Below are positions 1 to 8,014 of a stretch of 18,014 nucleotides of DNA, piece by piece (the stretch's first letter is position 1; each line of letters starts with the position of its first letter). The notes below the pieces were generated by a model, which was not told the origin of the DNA, ran no database searches, and saw only the letters and a program-made list of their open reading frames with translations. A program made the translations under genes and the position numbers. Where the stretch lies: NCBI GenBank assembly GCA_937919155.1, contig CALFPM010000165.1, positions 1-18,014 of the forward strand, read 5' to 3'. The DNA is from an uncultured Clostridia bacterium (GTDB lineage: Bacteria; Bacillota; Clostridia; Oscillospirales; Acutalibacteraceae).

Positions 1-568
1 AAATAATATTGCAAAGCAGCTGTGCGCCAAAGATCCCGAAGATTTTACCGTTATAATAGCAGAAAGGCAAACGGGCGGGCGCGGACGAAGCGGAAAAAGC
101 TTTTATTCCCCAAGCGGCGACGGGCTTTATTTAAGCATTGTGCTTTCCCCCGATGCAACTCTTTTTGAAGCTACCGCAATAACTCCGCTTACCGCGGTTA
201 TCGTTACCGAGGTTTTAGGCGAATTGACAGGCAAGCAACCGCAGATAAAATGGGTTAACGATATTTTTATTAACGGCAAAAAGGTTTGCGGAATACTTAC
301 CGAGGCGATTTTCGACCACGAGCAAGACAAGCTTAGCGCGGTTATTGTTGGAATTGGCATTAACCTTACCACAACCGACTTCCCTACCGAGATAGAAGGA
401 ATTGCCGGCTCGGTTGGTAATATCGACCGTTATATCCTTACCGCCGAAATCTTTAAGAGATTAAAAAAGGCGTGTGATAAAATTAACACACGCAATTTTA
501 TGGAAAGATACCGCAAATATTCGTTGGTTATCGAAAAGGAAATAACCTTTTCCTCTATTTATATATAA
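1..568 (+). CDS. birA: Biotin--[acetyl-CoA-carboxylase] ligase, 5' cut by window edge and 3' truncated
   Basis: BirA makes biotinyl-AMP and transfers biotin to the carrier lysine of biotin-dependent carboxylases. The frame is open from base 2, before the first internal ATG at 140, so the gene begins outside the window. Visible ligase motifs are GRGRSGKSF (the adenylate-binding glycine/arginine loop), KWVNDIFINGKKVCGIL (the KWPND...GKK.GIL core carrying the catalytic lysine) and GIGINL. The protein stops at 566-568 just after YRKYSLVIEKEITF, where the family normally continues for about 50 residues into a small SH3-like C-terminal domain. No frame downstream restores it, because murA follows from the other strand. 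Threonine is mostly ACC and several Leu codons are TTA/TTG, which looks somewhat unlike the rest of the window. Family identity is secure. Whether this end is a real truncation or an assembly join is not. Confidence 0.88.
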   Translation, partial: NNIAKQLCAKDPEDFTVIIAERQTGGRGRSGKSFYSPSGDGLYLSIVLSPDATLFEATAITPLTAVIVTEVLGELTGKQPQIKWVNDIFINGKKVCGILTEAIFDHEQDKLSAVIVGIGINLTTTDFPTEIEGIAGSVGNIDRYILTAEIFKRLKKACDKINTRNFMERYRKYSLVIEKEITFSSIYI

Positions 569-578
569 TACATTATAT
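563..578. repeat. AT-rich perfect inverted repeat at the abrupt end of birA
   Basis: ATATAAT and ATTATAT flank a 2-base centre (AC), spanning the birA stop codon and lying 5 bp outside the murA stop. It is too AT-rich and its loop too tight to be a convincing terminator, and no U-run follows on either strand. Its place exactly where birA loses homology is notable and is discussed as a finding. Confidence 0.5.
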
Positions 579-582
579 TATC

Positions 583-1875
583 TCAACCTGCATTGGTCAG
601 GCTGTTGGGCTCGGGGCAATATACTCTTCTGATATCCGCACCGATGCCTCTGAATTTTTCAACAACATTTTCGTAGCCTCTGTCAATGTGGAGAATATCC
701 TCAACTTCGGTCACGCCGTTTGCCGCAAGACCTGCAATAATCATTGCCGCGCCTGCACGGAGATCGTCCGCTTTAACGGGAGCACCCTTGAGCTGCTCAA
801 CGCCCTGAATTACGGCAAGCTGACCGTCCGCTTTGATATCCGCGCCCATTCTGTTAAGCTGATCGGCATAACGGAAACGGTTTGACCAGATGCTTTCGGA
901 AATGATGCTTGTGCCGTCTGCAAGTGCAAGAAGCACAGCCATCTGAGGCTGCATATCGGTGGGGAATCCGGGATGAGGCATGGTCTTTACGGTGCATTTG
1001 CCGGGACGCTTGTCAAGAGAAACTCTGACGGCATCGTCATATTCCTCAACGGTAACACCGCATTCAACCAGCTTTGTTGAGATTGATTCGAGGTGCTTTG
1101 GAATTACATTTTTTATCAGAACATCGCCCTTGGTGGCGGCAGCGGCAACCATGTATGTGCCTGCCTCAATCTGGTCGGGGATGATTGAATATGTGCAGCC
1201 GTGAAGTCTTTCAACGCCTCTTACCTTGATAACGTCTGTGCCTGCGCCTCTGATATCGGCACCCATGGAGTTGAGGAAGTTTGCAAGGTCAACGATATGA
1301 GGCTCTTTTGCGGCGTTCTCAATAACCGTCAGTCCCTCTGCCCTGACAGCGGCGAGAAGGATGTTAACGGTTGCGCCGACAGAAACCATGTCGAGATAAA
1401 TGGGACTGCCGACAAGCTTTTCAGCCTCAGCCTCAACATTGGCATTATCTTCAACGGAAACCTTTGCGCCGAGAAGCTCAAATCCCTTTATGTGCTGGTC
1501 AATGGGTCTTGCGCCAAGATAACAGCCGCCGGGCATTGCAACTCTTGCTCTGGAAAATCTGCCCAGAAGAGCACCGATGAAGTAATATGATGCACGCAGA
1601 TGCTTTGTCATATCGTGTGAAATTACATATGAGTTGACATGGCGTGAATCTATTTCAATTGTGTTTTTGTTGATTAATCTGACTCCTGCGCCGATGTGCT
1701 TGAGAATTTTCATCATATAGCTCACATCGCTGATGGAAACGGGAAGATTCTCAATGACACACACATCCTGCGAAAGAATGGCAGCAGGTATAATCGCAAG
1801 GGCGGCATTCTTGGCTCCGCTGATTTCAACTTCGCCGCGAAGGGGGGAACCGCCGTTGATTATGAATTTCTCCAA
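583..1875 (-). CDS. murA: UDP-N-acetylglucosamine 1-carboxyvinyltransferase
   Basis: This cytoplasmic enzyme catalyses the first committed step of peptidoglycan synthesis: transfer of enolpyruvate from PEP to UDP-GlcNAc. The 430-residue product is slightly longer than the usual ~420, with an extra C-terminal tail. It has the substrate-binding K22-N23 in SGAKNAAL, the catalytic loop MPGGCYLGARPID with the PEP/fosfomycin-reactive Cys118, and the HPGFPTD motif with the catalytic Asp307. The start is TTG at 1873-1875. It is supported by AGAGGG (1884-1889 on the minus strand) 8 bases upstream and by the conserved N-terminus beginning immediately. Clostridia often carry two MurA paralogues; the sequence alone does not say which this is. 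It appears monocistronic, converges on birA, and has no clear terminator. Confidence 0.97.
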   Translation of the reverse strand: MEKFIINGGSPLRGEVEISGAKNAALAIIPAAILSQDVCVIENLPVSISDVSYMMKILKHIGAGVRLINKNTIEIDSRHVNSYVISHDMTKHLRASYYFIGALLGRFSRARVAMPGGCYLGARPIDQHIKGFELLGAKVSVEDNANVEAEAEKLVGSPIYLDMVSVGATVNILLAAVRAEGLTVIENAAKEPHIVDLANFLNSMGADIRGAGTDVIKVRGVERLHGCTYSIIPDQIEAGTYMVAAAATKGDVLIKNVIPKHLESISTKLVECGVTVEEYDDAVRVSLDKRPGKCTVKTMPHPGFPTDMQPQMAVLLALADGTSIISESIWSNRFRYADQLNRMGADIKADGQLAVIQGVEQLKGAPVKADDLRAGAAMIIAGLAANGVTEVEDILHIDRGYENVVEKFRGIGADIRRVYCPEPNSLTNAG

Positions 1876-2532
1876 GAGATTTACCCTCTTTCGTATGATT
1901 CTTTATATAGTAACTAAAAGATAATATTCTGAAACCTCAAGTATTATAGCACCAAAATTCCTGTTTGAAAAGACCCTAATTAAAAATAATGCCATATTTT
2001 TAAAAAAAATTTTGCAGAAAAAGGACATTTTCTTTCTGAGAAGAAAAAAAGACTTGCCGTCTGTATTTAGTATGTCATAAAAATCTGTGTCTATATCATG
2101 TTGAACTTGCAAAATTAAAAAGGCAGATTGCACAAAAATTGGCGATTACATTTGTTTAACATAAACAATAATATTTTTCAACAAAAACACCTTTGTGTTT
2201 TTTGACCAAAAAAGGCAGGATGCTTTGAAATTCAACAACTTTTACGGTAAAATTAACCAAACACAAGGGGCGCAACAGGTGTTTTTTTGATTGGACGAGC
2301 CGTATTTGCAGCACTATAAACAAAGCTTTTTCACTGTCACTTACTGCAAAAATTTGGTAAAAATTAATAAAAACAACCCGAAATTCATAATAAATTCAAA
2401 AAAATCTTTAAAAAATCCGAATATTTCTATTGCAAAATTATCGTCTGTTGTGTAAAATGTATATGTCCCAATGGTCATTTTGTATAAAATCTATAATGAA
2501 GTCAAAAACAATTCGAATGAGGGGTAATAATT
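1876..2532. other. Long AT-rich divergent intergenic region, no gene recognised
   Basis: These 657 bases separate murA from the divergent regulator gene and are far richer in A+T than the flanking genes. Apart from the murA promoter they hold a hairpin of 8 bp with a 4-base loop (2183-2202, AAAAACAC/GTGTTTTT), a looser 6-bp pair (2259-2264 with 2279-2284, AAACAC/GTGTTT) followed by T residues, and a 10-base direct repeat AAAAAGGCAG (2117-2126 and 2209-2218). TGCA followed by an A-run recurs several times, for example near 2108, 2129, 2344 and 2431. A TATAAT at 2492-2497 could be the -10 of the downstream gene but has no acceptable -35, which may mean activation is required. No credible small ORF with a ribosome binding site was found. 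Confidence 0.6.
1943..1971 (-). promoter_or_regulatory. Candidate SigA promoter of murA
   Basis: On the minus strand a TTTTCA -35 (1966-1971) is separated by 17 bases from a perfect TATAAT -10 (1943-1948). This gives a leader of about 60 nt before the TTG start of murA. The -10 is consensus; the -35 matches 4 of 6. Confidence 0.5.
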
Positions 2533-3615
2533 ATGTCTAACAGAATTTTTCAGGGTCTTGTTCACCAGATGCGTGATGCAGTAGGAAGGACTCTTGGCGT
2601 AATTGATGAAACAGGCACAATAATCGCCTGCAGCGACCTTAGCAAAATCGGAGAAGTTATTTCAACTGCAAACGATGTTTTCGGTGATAATGAGCTTCAC
2701 TATATTAACGGATATACTTTTTGCAATTTCGGCACTCACATTCAGACAGAGTATGCTGTTTTTGTTGACGGAACGGACGAGCTTGCAGGCAGATTTGCGG
2801 CTGTCTGCTGTGTTTCACTTGAAAATCTCAAGCAGTATTACGAAGAGAAGTTTGACAGAGGCAATTTCATCAAGAATGTAATCCTCGATAACATTCTTCC
2901 CGGCGATATTTATCTCAAGTCAAGGGAGCTTCGCTTCAATGGCGAAGCAACAAGAGTTGTTCTGCTTATCAGAATCACAGACCATAACGATGCATCTGTG
3001 TTTGACGCTGTTCAGAACCTGTTCCCCGACAAGAGCAAGGATTTCGTTATAAACATAAACGAGCATGATATTGCAATCGTTAAGGAAGTCAGAAATAATA
3101 TTGAAACAAAAGACCTTGAGAAGCTTGCACGCTCAATCTCAGATTCATTGAGCACCGAGCTTTATACCCATGTGCTTGTTGGTATCGGCACAACAATCGA
3201 AGGCATCAAAGACCTTGCCCGTTCATTCAAGGAGGCTCAGATTGCCCTTGAAGTCGGCAAAGTTTTTGATACGGAAAAAACAATTGTCAGCTACGAAAAC
3301 CTCGGCATCGCAAGACTTATTTATCAGCTTCCCTCAACTCTTTGCGATATGTTCCTCAGAGAAGTGTTCAAGAGAGGCTCAATTGAAAGCCTTGACCACG
3401 AAACTCTGTTCACAATCCAGCGTTTCTTTGAGAACAACCTCAATGTTTCCGAAACATCAAGAAAGCTTTTCGTTCACAGAAACACTCTCGTTTACAGACT
3501 TGAAAAAATCAAGAAGCTTACAGGTCTTGACCTGAGAGAGTTTGACGATGCAATTGTATTCAAAGTAGCACTTATGGTTAAGAAGTACCTTGATGCAAAG
3601 CCCGTTAAGTATTAA
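2533..3615 (+). CDS. CdaR/PucR-family transcriptional regulator
   Basis: Predicted cytoplasmic DNA-binding regulator of 360 residues. The C-terminus (about 296-352) is the PucR/CdaR-type helix-turn-helix: VSETSRKLFVHRNTLVYRLE followed by KIKKLTGLDLREFDDAIVF. The middle (about 130-280) has the degenerate GGDEF-like domain of CdaR relatives, with GIGTTIEGIKDLARSFKEA and the YENLGIARLIYQLP segment. The N-terminal ~110 residues would be the sensor part; in CdaR this region recognises sugar diacids, but the ligand here is unknown. A strong GAGGGG precedes the ATG by about 8 bases. ftsE begins 61 bases downstream with no terminator between, so the genes may be co-transcribed. This regulator could report metabolic state to the division genes, which is inference. 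Family is firm, function is not. Confidence 0.85.
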   Translation: MSNRIFQGLVHQMRDAVGRTLGVIDETGTIIACSDLSKIGEVISTANDVFGDNELHYINGYTFCNFGTHIQTEYAVFVDGTDELAGRFAAVCCVSLENLKQYYEEKFDRGNFIKNVILDNILPGDIYLKSRELRFNGEATRVVLLIRITDHNDASVFDAVQNLFPDKSKDFVININEHDIAIVKEVRNNIETKDLEKLARSISDSLSTELYTHVLVGIGTTIEGIKDLARSFKEAQIALEVGKVFDTEKTIVSYENLGIARLIYQLPSTLCDMFLREVFKRGSIESLDHETLFTIQRFFENNLNVSETSRKLFVHRNTLVYRLEKIKKLTGLDLREFDDAIVFKVALMVKKYLDAKPVKY

Positions 3616-3676
3616 TAGATTGTTTTTCATCCGTTTCCAATATCTATCAAAATAATTATTCAGAGGATATGATACT

Positions 3677-4516
3677 GTGATTCAGTTTTCAAACGTTTCC
3701 AAAAAGTATGACAACGGTACTCATGCTTTAAAGGACATAAACCTTACTATCGACAAAGGCGAATTTGTTTTCGTTGTCGGCTCTTCAGGTGCAGGCAAAA
3801 GCACCTTTCTGAAGCTGATGATGAGGGAAGAAGTGCCCTCATCGGGAACAATAGTTGTTGATGATGTCGATTTGACCAAGATAAAGAAAAGGGATATTCC
3901 CAAATTCCGCCGCAGATTGGGCATTGTGTTTCAGGATTTCAGACTCATTCCCAATATGACGGTGTTCGATAACGTGGCTTTTGCAATGCGCGTTATCGGA
4001 ACAAAAGAAAAGAAGATCGGCCGCAGAGTTCCTTATGTGCTCAGCCTTATGGGACTCAATGAAAAAGCGCGTTGCTATCCTCAGGAGCTTTCGGGCGGTG
4101 AGCAGCAGAGAGTTGCTCTTGCCAGAGCACTTGCGAACAATGCGGAAATCATTATTGCGGACGAGCCTACGGGCAATGTTGACCCTCAGATGAGCTACGA
4201 AATCGTTGACCTGCTTATGCGTCTTAATGAAGCGGGCACAACCGTTATTATGGTTACTCACGAACATAGCCTTGTGCGTTGCTTTGATAAGCGTGTTATT
4301 ATCCTTGACAAAGGTGAGGTTGTTTCGGACGGCGGTTCACTCGTAAGAGAGGCGGCAACATCTCACATCAATCCCGTAAGCGAAATCGAAAATGAATATG
4401 TTGTTCCCCCCGAGGAGGATTATTCGGCTTATACTCAGGGCACCTCGGTTCAGGCGTCAGACGCCTCACCCGTAGAGATTACGGAGAATTTTGTTACTGC
4501 GGGAGGCGAGGAATAA
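3677..4516 (+). CDS. ftsE: Cell division ABC transporter ATP-binding protein FtsE
   Basis: Cytoplasmic ATPase of the FtsEX complex, which transmits ATP hydrolysis through FtsX to activate peptidoglycan hydrolases outside the cell. The ABC motifs are complete: Walker A GSSGAGKST (35-43), Q-loop Gln86, signature LSGGEQQRVALARAL (138-152), Walker B IIIADEP (158-164) and switch His195. At 279 residues it is about 50 longer than typical FtsE (~220-230). The excess is an acidic, probably disordered C-terminal tail (from ~225) of unknown role. The GTG start fits GAGG at 3663-3666. An ATG at 3669 gives only a three-codon ORF (ATG ATA CTG TGA) whose stop overlaps the GTG, probably incidental. The stop overlaps the ftsX start by one base (TAATG), so translation is coupled. 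Confidence 0.96.
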   Translation: MIQFSNVSKKYDNGTHALKDINLTIDKGEFVFVVGSSGAGKSTFLKLMMREEVPSSGTIVVDDVDLTKIKKRDIPKFRRRLGIVFQDFRLIPNMTVFDNVAFAMRVIGTKEKKIGRRVPYVLSLMGLNEKARCYPQELSGGEQQRVALARALANNAEIIIADEPTGNVDPQMSYEIVDLLMRLNEAGTTVIMVTHEHSLVRCFDKRVIILDKGEVVSDGGSLVREAATSHINPVSEIENEYVVPPEEDYSAYTQGTSVQASDASPVEITENFVTAGGEE

Positions 4517-5430
4517 TGGGTAAAACGAGATATCTGACCAAAGAGGGTTTTCGCAACCTCAGGGTCAACAAACTGATGTCTGTTGCATCAATCACCGTGC
4601 TTTTCAGCTGTCTGATGCTTATCGGCATTGCGTTTATGCTTCTGGTGAATATTCAGGCGTTTATTTCAGGCATTGAGGCTGAAAACGTTATTATGGTCTA
4701 CGCTGACCTTGACGGCAGTGACTATGACTACATGGCTCTGGGCAGCCATCTTCGCGCTCTTGACAATGTGACAACGGTTGAAGCGGTTGAAAAAGAAGAG
4801 GCATACGAAGAAATTCTTGCCGAAATGGATGAGAATCTCAGGCTTTATCTCAGCGGTCTTGACGAGAATCCTCTTCCCGATGCATACAGAGTAACCGTAA
4901 CCGATATGTCAGGCTTTGAAAAAGTTGTTGATGAAATCAAAAAGCTTGACGGAATAGAAAGAGTATATGAAAACAGCACCCTTGCAAGGCAGCTTGAAGG
5001 CATAAGGGATTCCGTAACCTACATAAGCCTCGGCATAATTGTTCTGCTGCTTATTGTTTCGCTGTTCATCATTTCAAACACCATTAAAGTCACTATGTTC
5101 AGCCGCCGCCTTGAAATCAGCATTATGAAAAGTGTCGGCGCAACCAATTCCTTCATCCGCTGGCCTTTTATGGTTGAAGGTATATTAATCGGCGTTATTG
5201 CAGGCATTCTTGCCACGGGCGCAGTATGGGCGGTTTATGAATTTGCAATGACTTCATTTGCGTCAATGCTTTCGGGTCTTGGCGGCGAAGTTCAGGTACG
5301 TTTCCTTGATTATGCACTTTATCTTGTTGCGGCTTTTGTTGGTATCGGCATTTTCACGGGCATTTTCGGCAGTGCAACCTCAATAAGAAAATATCTTAAG
5401 GAAAGGAAGTTCGTAGAGCTTGAAGACTAA
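4516..5430 (+). CDS. ftsX: Cell division permease FtsX
   Basis: Membrane partner of FtsE, 304 residues as expected. The topology is typical: TM1 about 20-46, a large extracellular domain about 48-165 that contacts the hydrolase partner, then TM2 169-188, TM3 222-243 and TM4 265-288. The cytoplasmic loop RRLEISIMKSVGATNSFIRWPF is the FtsX/MacB-type motif that couples to the ATPase. It sits between ftsE (1-base overlap) and the M23 hydrolase (11-base overlap), which identifies that hydrolase as the likely client of the complex. Confidence 0.96.
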   Translation: MGKTRYLTKEGFRNLRVNKLMSVASITVLFSCLMLIGIAFMLLVNIQAFISGIEAENVIMVYADLDGSDYDYMALGSHLRALDNVTTVEAVEKEEAYEEILAEMDENLRLYLSGLDENPLPDAYRVTVTDMSGFEKVVDEIKKLDGIERVYENSTLARQLEGIRDSVTYISLGIIVLLLIVSLFIISNTIKVTMFSRRLEISIMKSVGATNSFIRWPFMVEGILIGVIAGILATGAVWAVYEFAMTSFASMLSGLGGEVQVRFLDYALYLVAAFVGIGIFTGIFGSATSIRKYLKERKFVELED

Positions 5431-6754
5431 AACAAGCAGAAAGCTTTTTTGCCTTGCTCTCGCACTTATCTGTGCATTTTCTGCAATGATCATGCCTCAG
5501 GCATCCGCAAAAACTCTTGAAGAGATGAATGCGGAATATGAGCAGATTGAAAAGGATATTCTGGAAAATCAGGAAAAGCTTGAGGAAGTTCAGGACGATA
5601 TCAAAACAAACGAAAAAAAGCTTGATAACCTCAACAATCAGATTGATAAAATCAATGACCAGCTGGATATTCTCGATGAAAGCATAGGCATTCTCAATAA
5701 AGATATTAATTCACTTCAGAATGATATCACGATTACTACAAATGATATAAACGAAATTACCATCCGCAAGGAAGAAATTATTCTTCAGATTGATGAAACT
5801 CAGTCACTTATGGAAGAAACCGAAGATATGCTTCTTGCGAGAATCCGCGAAAACTATATGTCAGGCGGAACGGGTTCAACGGTTGAAATTCTGCTTATGA
5901 GCAGTGACATTTCATCATTCTTTGCAAGAAGAGAGCTTATCACACGAGTGTCGGAAGAAGATGCGGCACTTGTTGCAGAGCTTTCAGAAAAAATCACTCA
6001 GCTCAATGCGCTTCAGACCGAACTCGATGAAAAGAAAGTCGCTCTTGAAGAAAAGGAAGTTGAGCTTAACACCCAGATGGGAGACCTTACTGCGAAACAG
6101 GATGACCTCGAAAGCAGCAAGGATGCTCAGGAAAGCAAGAAGAGCGATGTGACCAAAAAGCAGAACGAAGTAAAATATCTGCTTGAGGACCTTGATAAGG
6201 ACAGTGACGCTTACAAAGCTGCAATCAAGCGCAAAGAAAAAGAGCGTGCGGCTCTTGAAGCGGAAATTGAAGCAGCCATTAAAGCCAACGGTTCTTCGGA
6301 AGGCGATAAGCCCAACGAGGAAATCAAGAATGACGGCAAAATGATGTGGCCTGTTCCCGGTTCAACAAGACTCACAGCAACATATCCTTCATACAGTGAC
6401 GGCAGTGCCCACTGGGGTATTGATATTGTCAGAACCGATGTCACAACCAAGGGTTCACCCTTCCGCGCTGCACAGGGCGGCAAGGTAATCACCGCATTCA
6501 ATGACGGCAACTGGAACTACGGTTTCGGCAACTACTGCATCATTGACCACGGTGACGGTAAGCATACTCTTTACGCTCATGCTCAGAGGCTCAGCGTAAG
6601 TGTAGGCGATGTTGTTGAAAAGGGCGAGCAGATAGGTCTTATCGGCGATACCGGCAACACAACAGGACCTCACCTTCACTTTGAAGTCAGAATCAAACGC
6701 TCAGACGGAAGTGTTGACAGAGTTAATCCTCTGAACTATGTATCAAAACCATAA
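5420..6754 (+). CDS. Secreted coiled-coil M23 peptidoglycan hydrolase, FtsEX partner (PcsB/CwlO-like)
   Basis: Predicted exported endopeptidase that cuts peptide cross-links of peptidoglycan when released from inhibition by FtsEX. The 444-residue protein has a signal peptide (KTSRKLF, hydrophobic core about 9-23, cleavage after PQASA at 30). A long charged coiled coil follows (about 33-290), with a PcsB-type helical insert around YMSGGTGSTVEILLMSSDISSF (146-168). The C-terminal M23 LytM domain (about 308-444) has Zn ligands and catalytic residues His331, Asp335 (HWGID), His387 (YAHAQR) and His420 (GPHLHFEV). The start is TTG at 5420, inside the end of ftsX, preceded by AAGGAAAGGAAG. The next ATG would remove most of the signal peptide. 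PcsB itself carries a CHAP domain; the M23 domain is the common arrangement in Clostridia. Confidence 0.9.
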   Translation: MKTKTSRKLFCLALALICAFSAMIMPQASAKTLEEMNAEYEQIEKDILENQEKLEEVQDDIKTNEKKLDNLNNQIDKINDQLDILDESIGILNKDINSLQNDITITTNDINEITIRKEEIILQIDETQSLMEETEDMLLARIRENYMSGGTGSTVEILLMSSDISSFFARRELITRVSEEDAALVAELSEKITQLNALQTELDEKKVALEEKEVELNTQMGDLTAKQDDLESSKDAQESKKSDVTKKQNEVKYLLEDLDKDSDAYKAAIKRKEKERAALEAEIEAAIKANGSSEGDKPNEEIKNDGKMMWPVPGSTRLTATYPSYSDGSAHWGIDIVRTDVTTKGSPFRAAQGGKVITAFNDGNWNYGFGNYCIIDHGDGKHTLYAHAQRLSVSVGDVVEKGEQIGLIGDTGNTTGPHLHFEVRIKRSDGSVDRVNPLNYVSKP

Positions 6755-6766
6755 ATATCTGAAATT

Positions 6767-6791
6767 AAGGCGGCTTAATGCCGCCTTTTTT
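6767..6791 (+). terminator. Rho-independent terminator after the ftsEX-M23 unit
   Basis: AAGGCGGC (6767-6774) and GCCGCCTT (6780-6787) form an 8-bp stem with the 5-base loop TTAAT, followed by a T-run to 6791. It begins 13 bases after the hydrolase stop. The S41-family gene starts 20 bases later, so that gene needs readthrough or a promoter hidden inside the hydrolase gene. Confidence 0.85.
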
Positions 6792-6811
6792 GAAAGAAAG
6801 GACGGCTGTAT

Positions 6812-8014
6812 ATGAACAAAAAAATATCTGTCGGTCTGTGCATATCACTTGTTATCATTTTTGTGACGCTGACTTTTGCGGTGACGATGGTTGCGTCAAA
6901 GCAGATTTTCAGCGGAATAATGAACAATATTTCTCAGCGTTCACAAGCTTATCAATCTGTTGATGAAATAAGTCAGATTGTTTCAAACTATTTTTACGGC
7001 TCCGTCAGTGATCAGAACAAGCTTAATGAGTCGCTTACCGAGGGATATGTCAACGGTCTCGGAGATCCCAACAGCAAATATCTCAACGCTTCCGAGTACG
7101 CTTCCTACACGGAAATGCTCAGCGGCGGTGTGACGGGTGTGGGAATTGAAACTGCCTTTAACTATCAGACGGCGGAATTCATTGTTACCCATGTTTACGA
7201 AAGCTCACCTGCGGAAAAAGCAGGTCTTCAGGCAAACGATGTTATAACCGCGATAAATAACACCACCGTCACAATGAGCAATTTTGCTCAGCTCAGAAAT
7301 ATGCTTTACGGCAGTCTGCTTTCGTCTGTTTCCATTGAATATGAGAGGGACGGCGAAACCAAGGTTGCGGAAACAATGCTCGGTTTTGCAATTCCCAGCG
7401 TTAAAAGCAAAGCATACGGCAATGTGGGATACATCAGAATAAGCGGATTCTATAAAAATACCGCCGCAGAATTCAAAGCGGCGGCGGAAAAACTTATTGA
7501 AAACGGTGCGGAAAGCCTTGTGTTTGATGTGCGTGATGTTTCAAACGGCACTGTTGATTATGCGGCTCAGGTAATCGATGTGATTGTGCCTGCTATTTCG
7601 GATAATATTGCCGTTGCAAAAGGTAAGGACGGCAGTGTTTATAAAAATAAAATTTACACCGCTGAAAACAGCAGCATCACAATGCCATTTGCAGTGCTGG
7701 TGAACGGCGGCACAAGCGGACCTGCCGAGCTTTTTGCCTGCGATATGCGTGATATCAGTCAGGCGCACATTATCGGCACAAAAACTGCAGGCAACGGAAC
7801 AATGCAGGAACTTTTTGCTCTTGAGGACGGCGGCGCAGTGCTTCTCACTGTTGCACTTGTTGAGCCGAAAGGCGGTGCGGCTGCGGTTTATGATAAGGTT
7901 GGTGTAACCCCCACAGTCGAGGTTACGATGAATGCGGGCAGCTACAACGCAGAGCTTGTTACTCCTGAGCAGGATAATCAGCTTTCAACCGCACTTAATA
8001 TGCTGGCATCTTAA
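6812..8014 (+). CDS. S41-family (C-terminal processing protease-like) protein with substituted catalytic dyad
   Basis: Membrane-anchored extracytoplasmic protein of 400 residues. It has an N-terminal TM (about 5-27), the S41 N-terminal helical region with GDPNSKYLNASEY (84-96), a PDZ domain with GVGIETAF and YESSPAEKAGLQANDVITAIN (109-149), and an S41 fold ending in YDKVGVTPTVEV. Active CtpA/CtpB enzymes have a Ser in a SASE-type motif and a Lys 25 residues later in KTFGKGTVQ. Here the matching segments are NGGTSGPAE (298-306) and KTAGNGTMQ. A gapless match puts Gly303 and Asn328, exactly 25 apart, at the catalytic positions; only the downstream Gln332 remains. The usual DLRxNxGG segment reads DVRDVSNGT. 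It is therefore probably a pseudoprotease. Placement after ftsEX and an M23 hydrolase recalls ctpB beside ftsEX in Bacillus. AAGGA precedes the ATG by 9 bases. Confidence 0.87.
   Translation: MNKKISVGLCISLVIIFVTLTFAVTMVASKQIFSGIMNNISQRSQAYQSVDEISQIVSNYFYGSVSDQNKLNESLTEGYVNGLGDPNSKYLNASEYASYTEMLSGGVTGVGIETAFNYQTAEFIVTHVYESSPAEKAGLQANDVITAINNTTVTMSNFAQLRNMLYGSLLSSVSIEYERDGETKVAETMLGFAIPSVKSKAYGNVGYIRISGFYKNTAAEFKAAAEKLIENGAESLVFDVRDVSNGTVDYAAQVIDVIVPAISDNIAVAKGKDGSVYKNKIYTAENSSITMPFAVLVNGGTSGPAELFACDMRDISQAHIIGTKTAGNGTMQELFALEDGGAVLLTVALVEPKGGAAAVYDKVGVTPTVEVTMNAGSYNAELVTPEQDNQLSTALNMLAS

Noticed and set aside
1902..1915. ATAGT-AACTA sequence near the murA start as another operator of the S24 repressor
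   Set aside because: The spacing between half-sites differs from the 8683-8697 palindrome and it lies in an unrelated leader.
1903..2133. 76-codon minus-strand open frame in the murA upstream region
   Set aside because: No ATG with a ribosome binding site, AT-driven composition, and it covers the probable murA promoter and leader.
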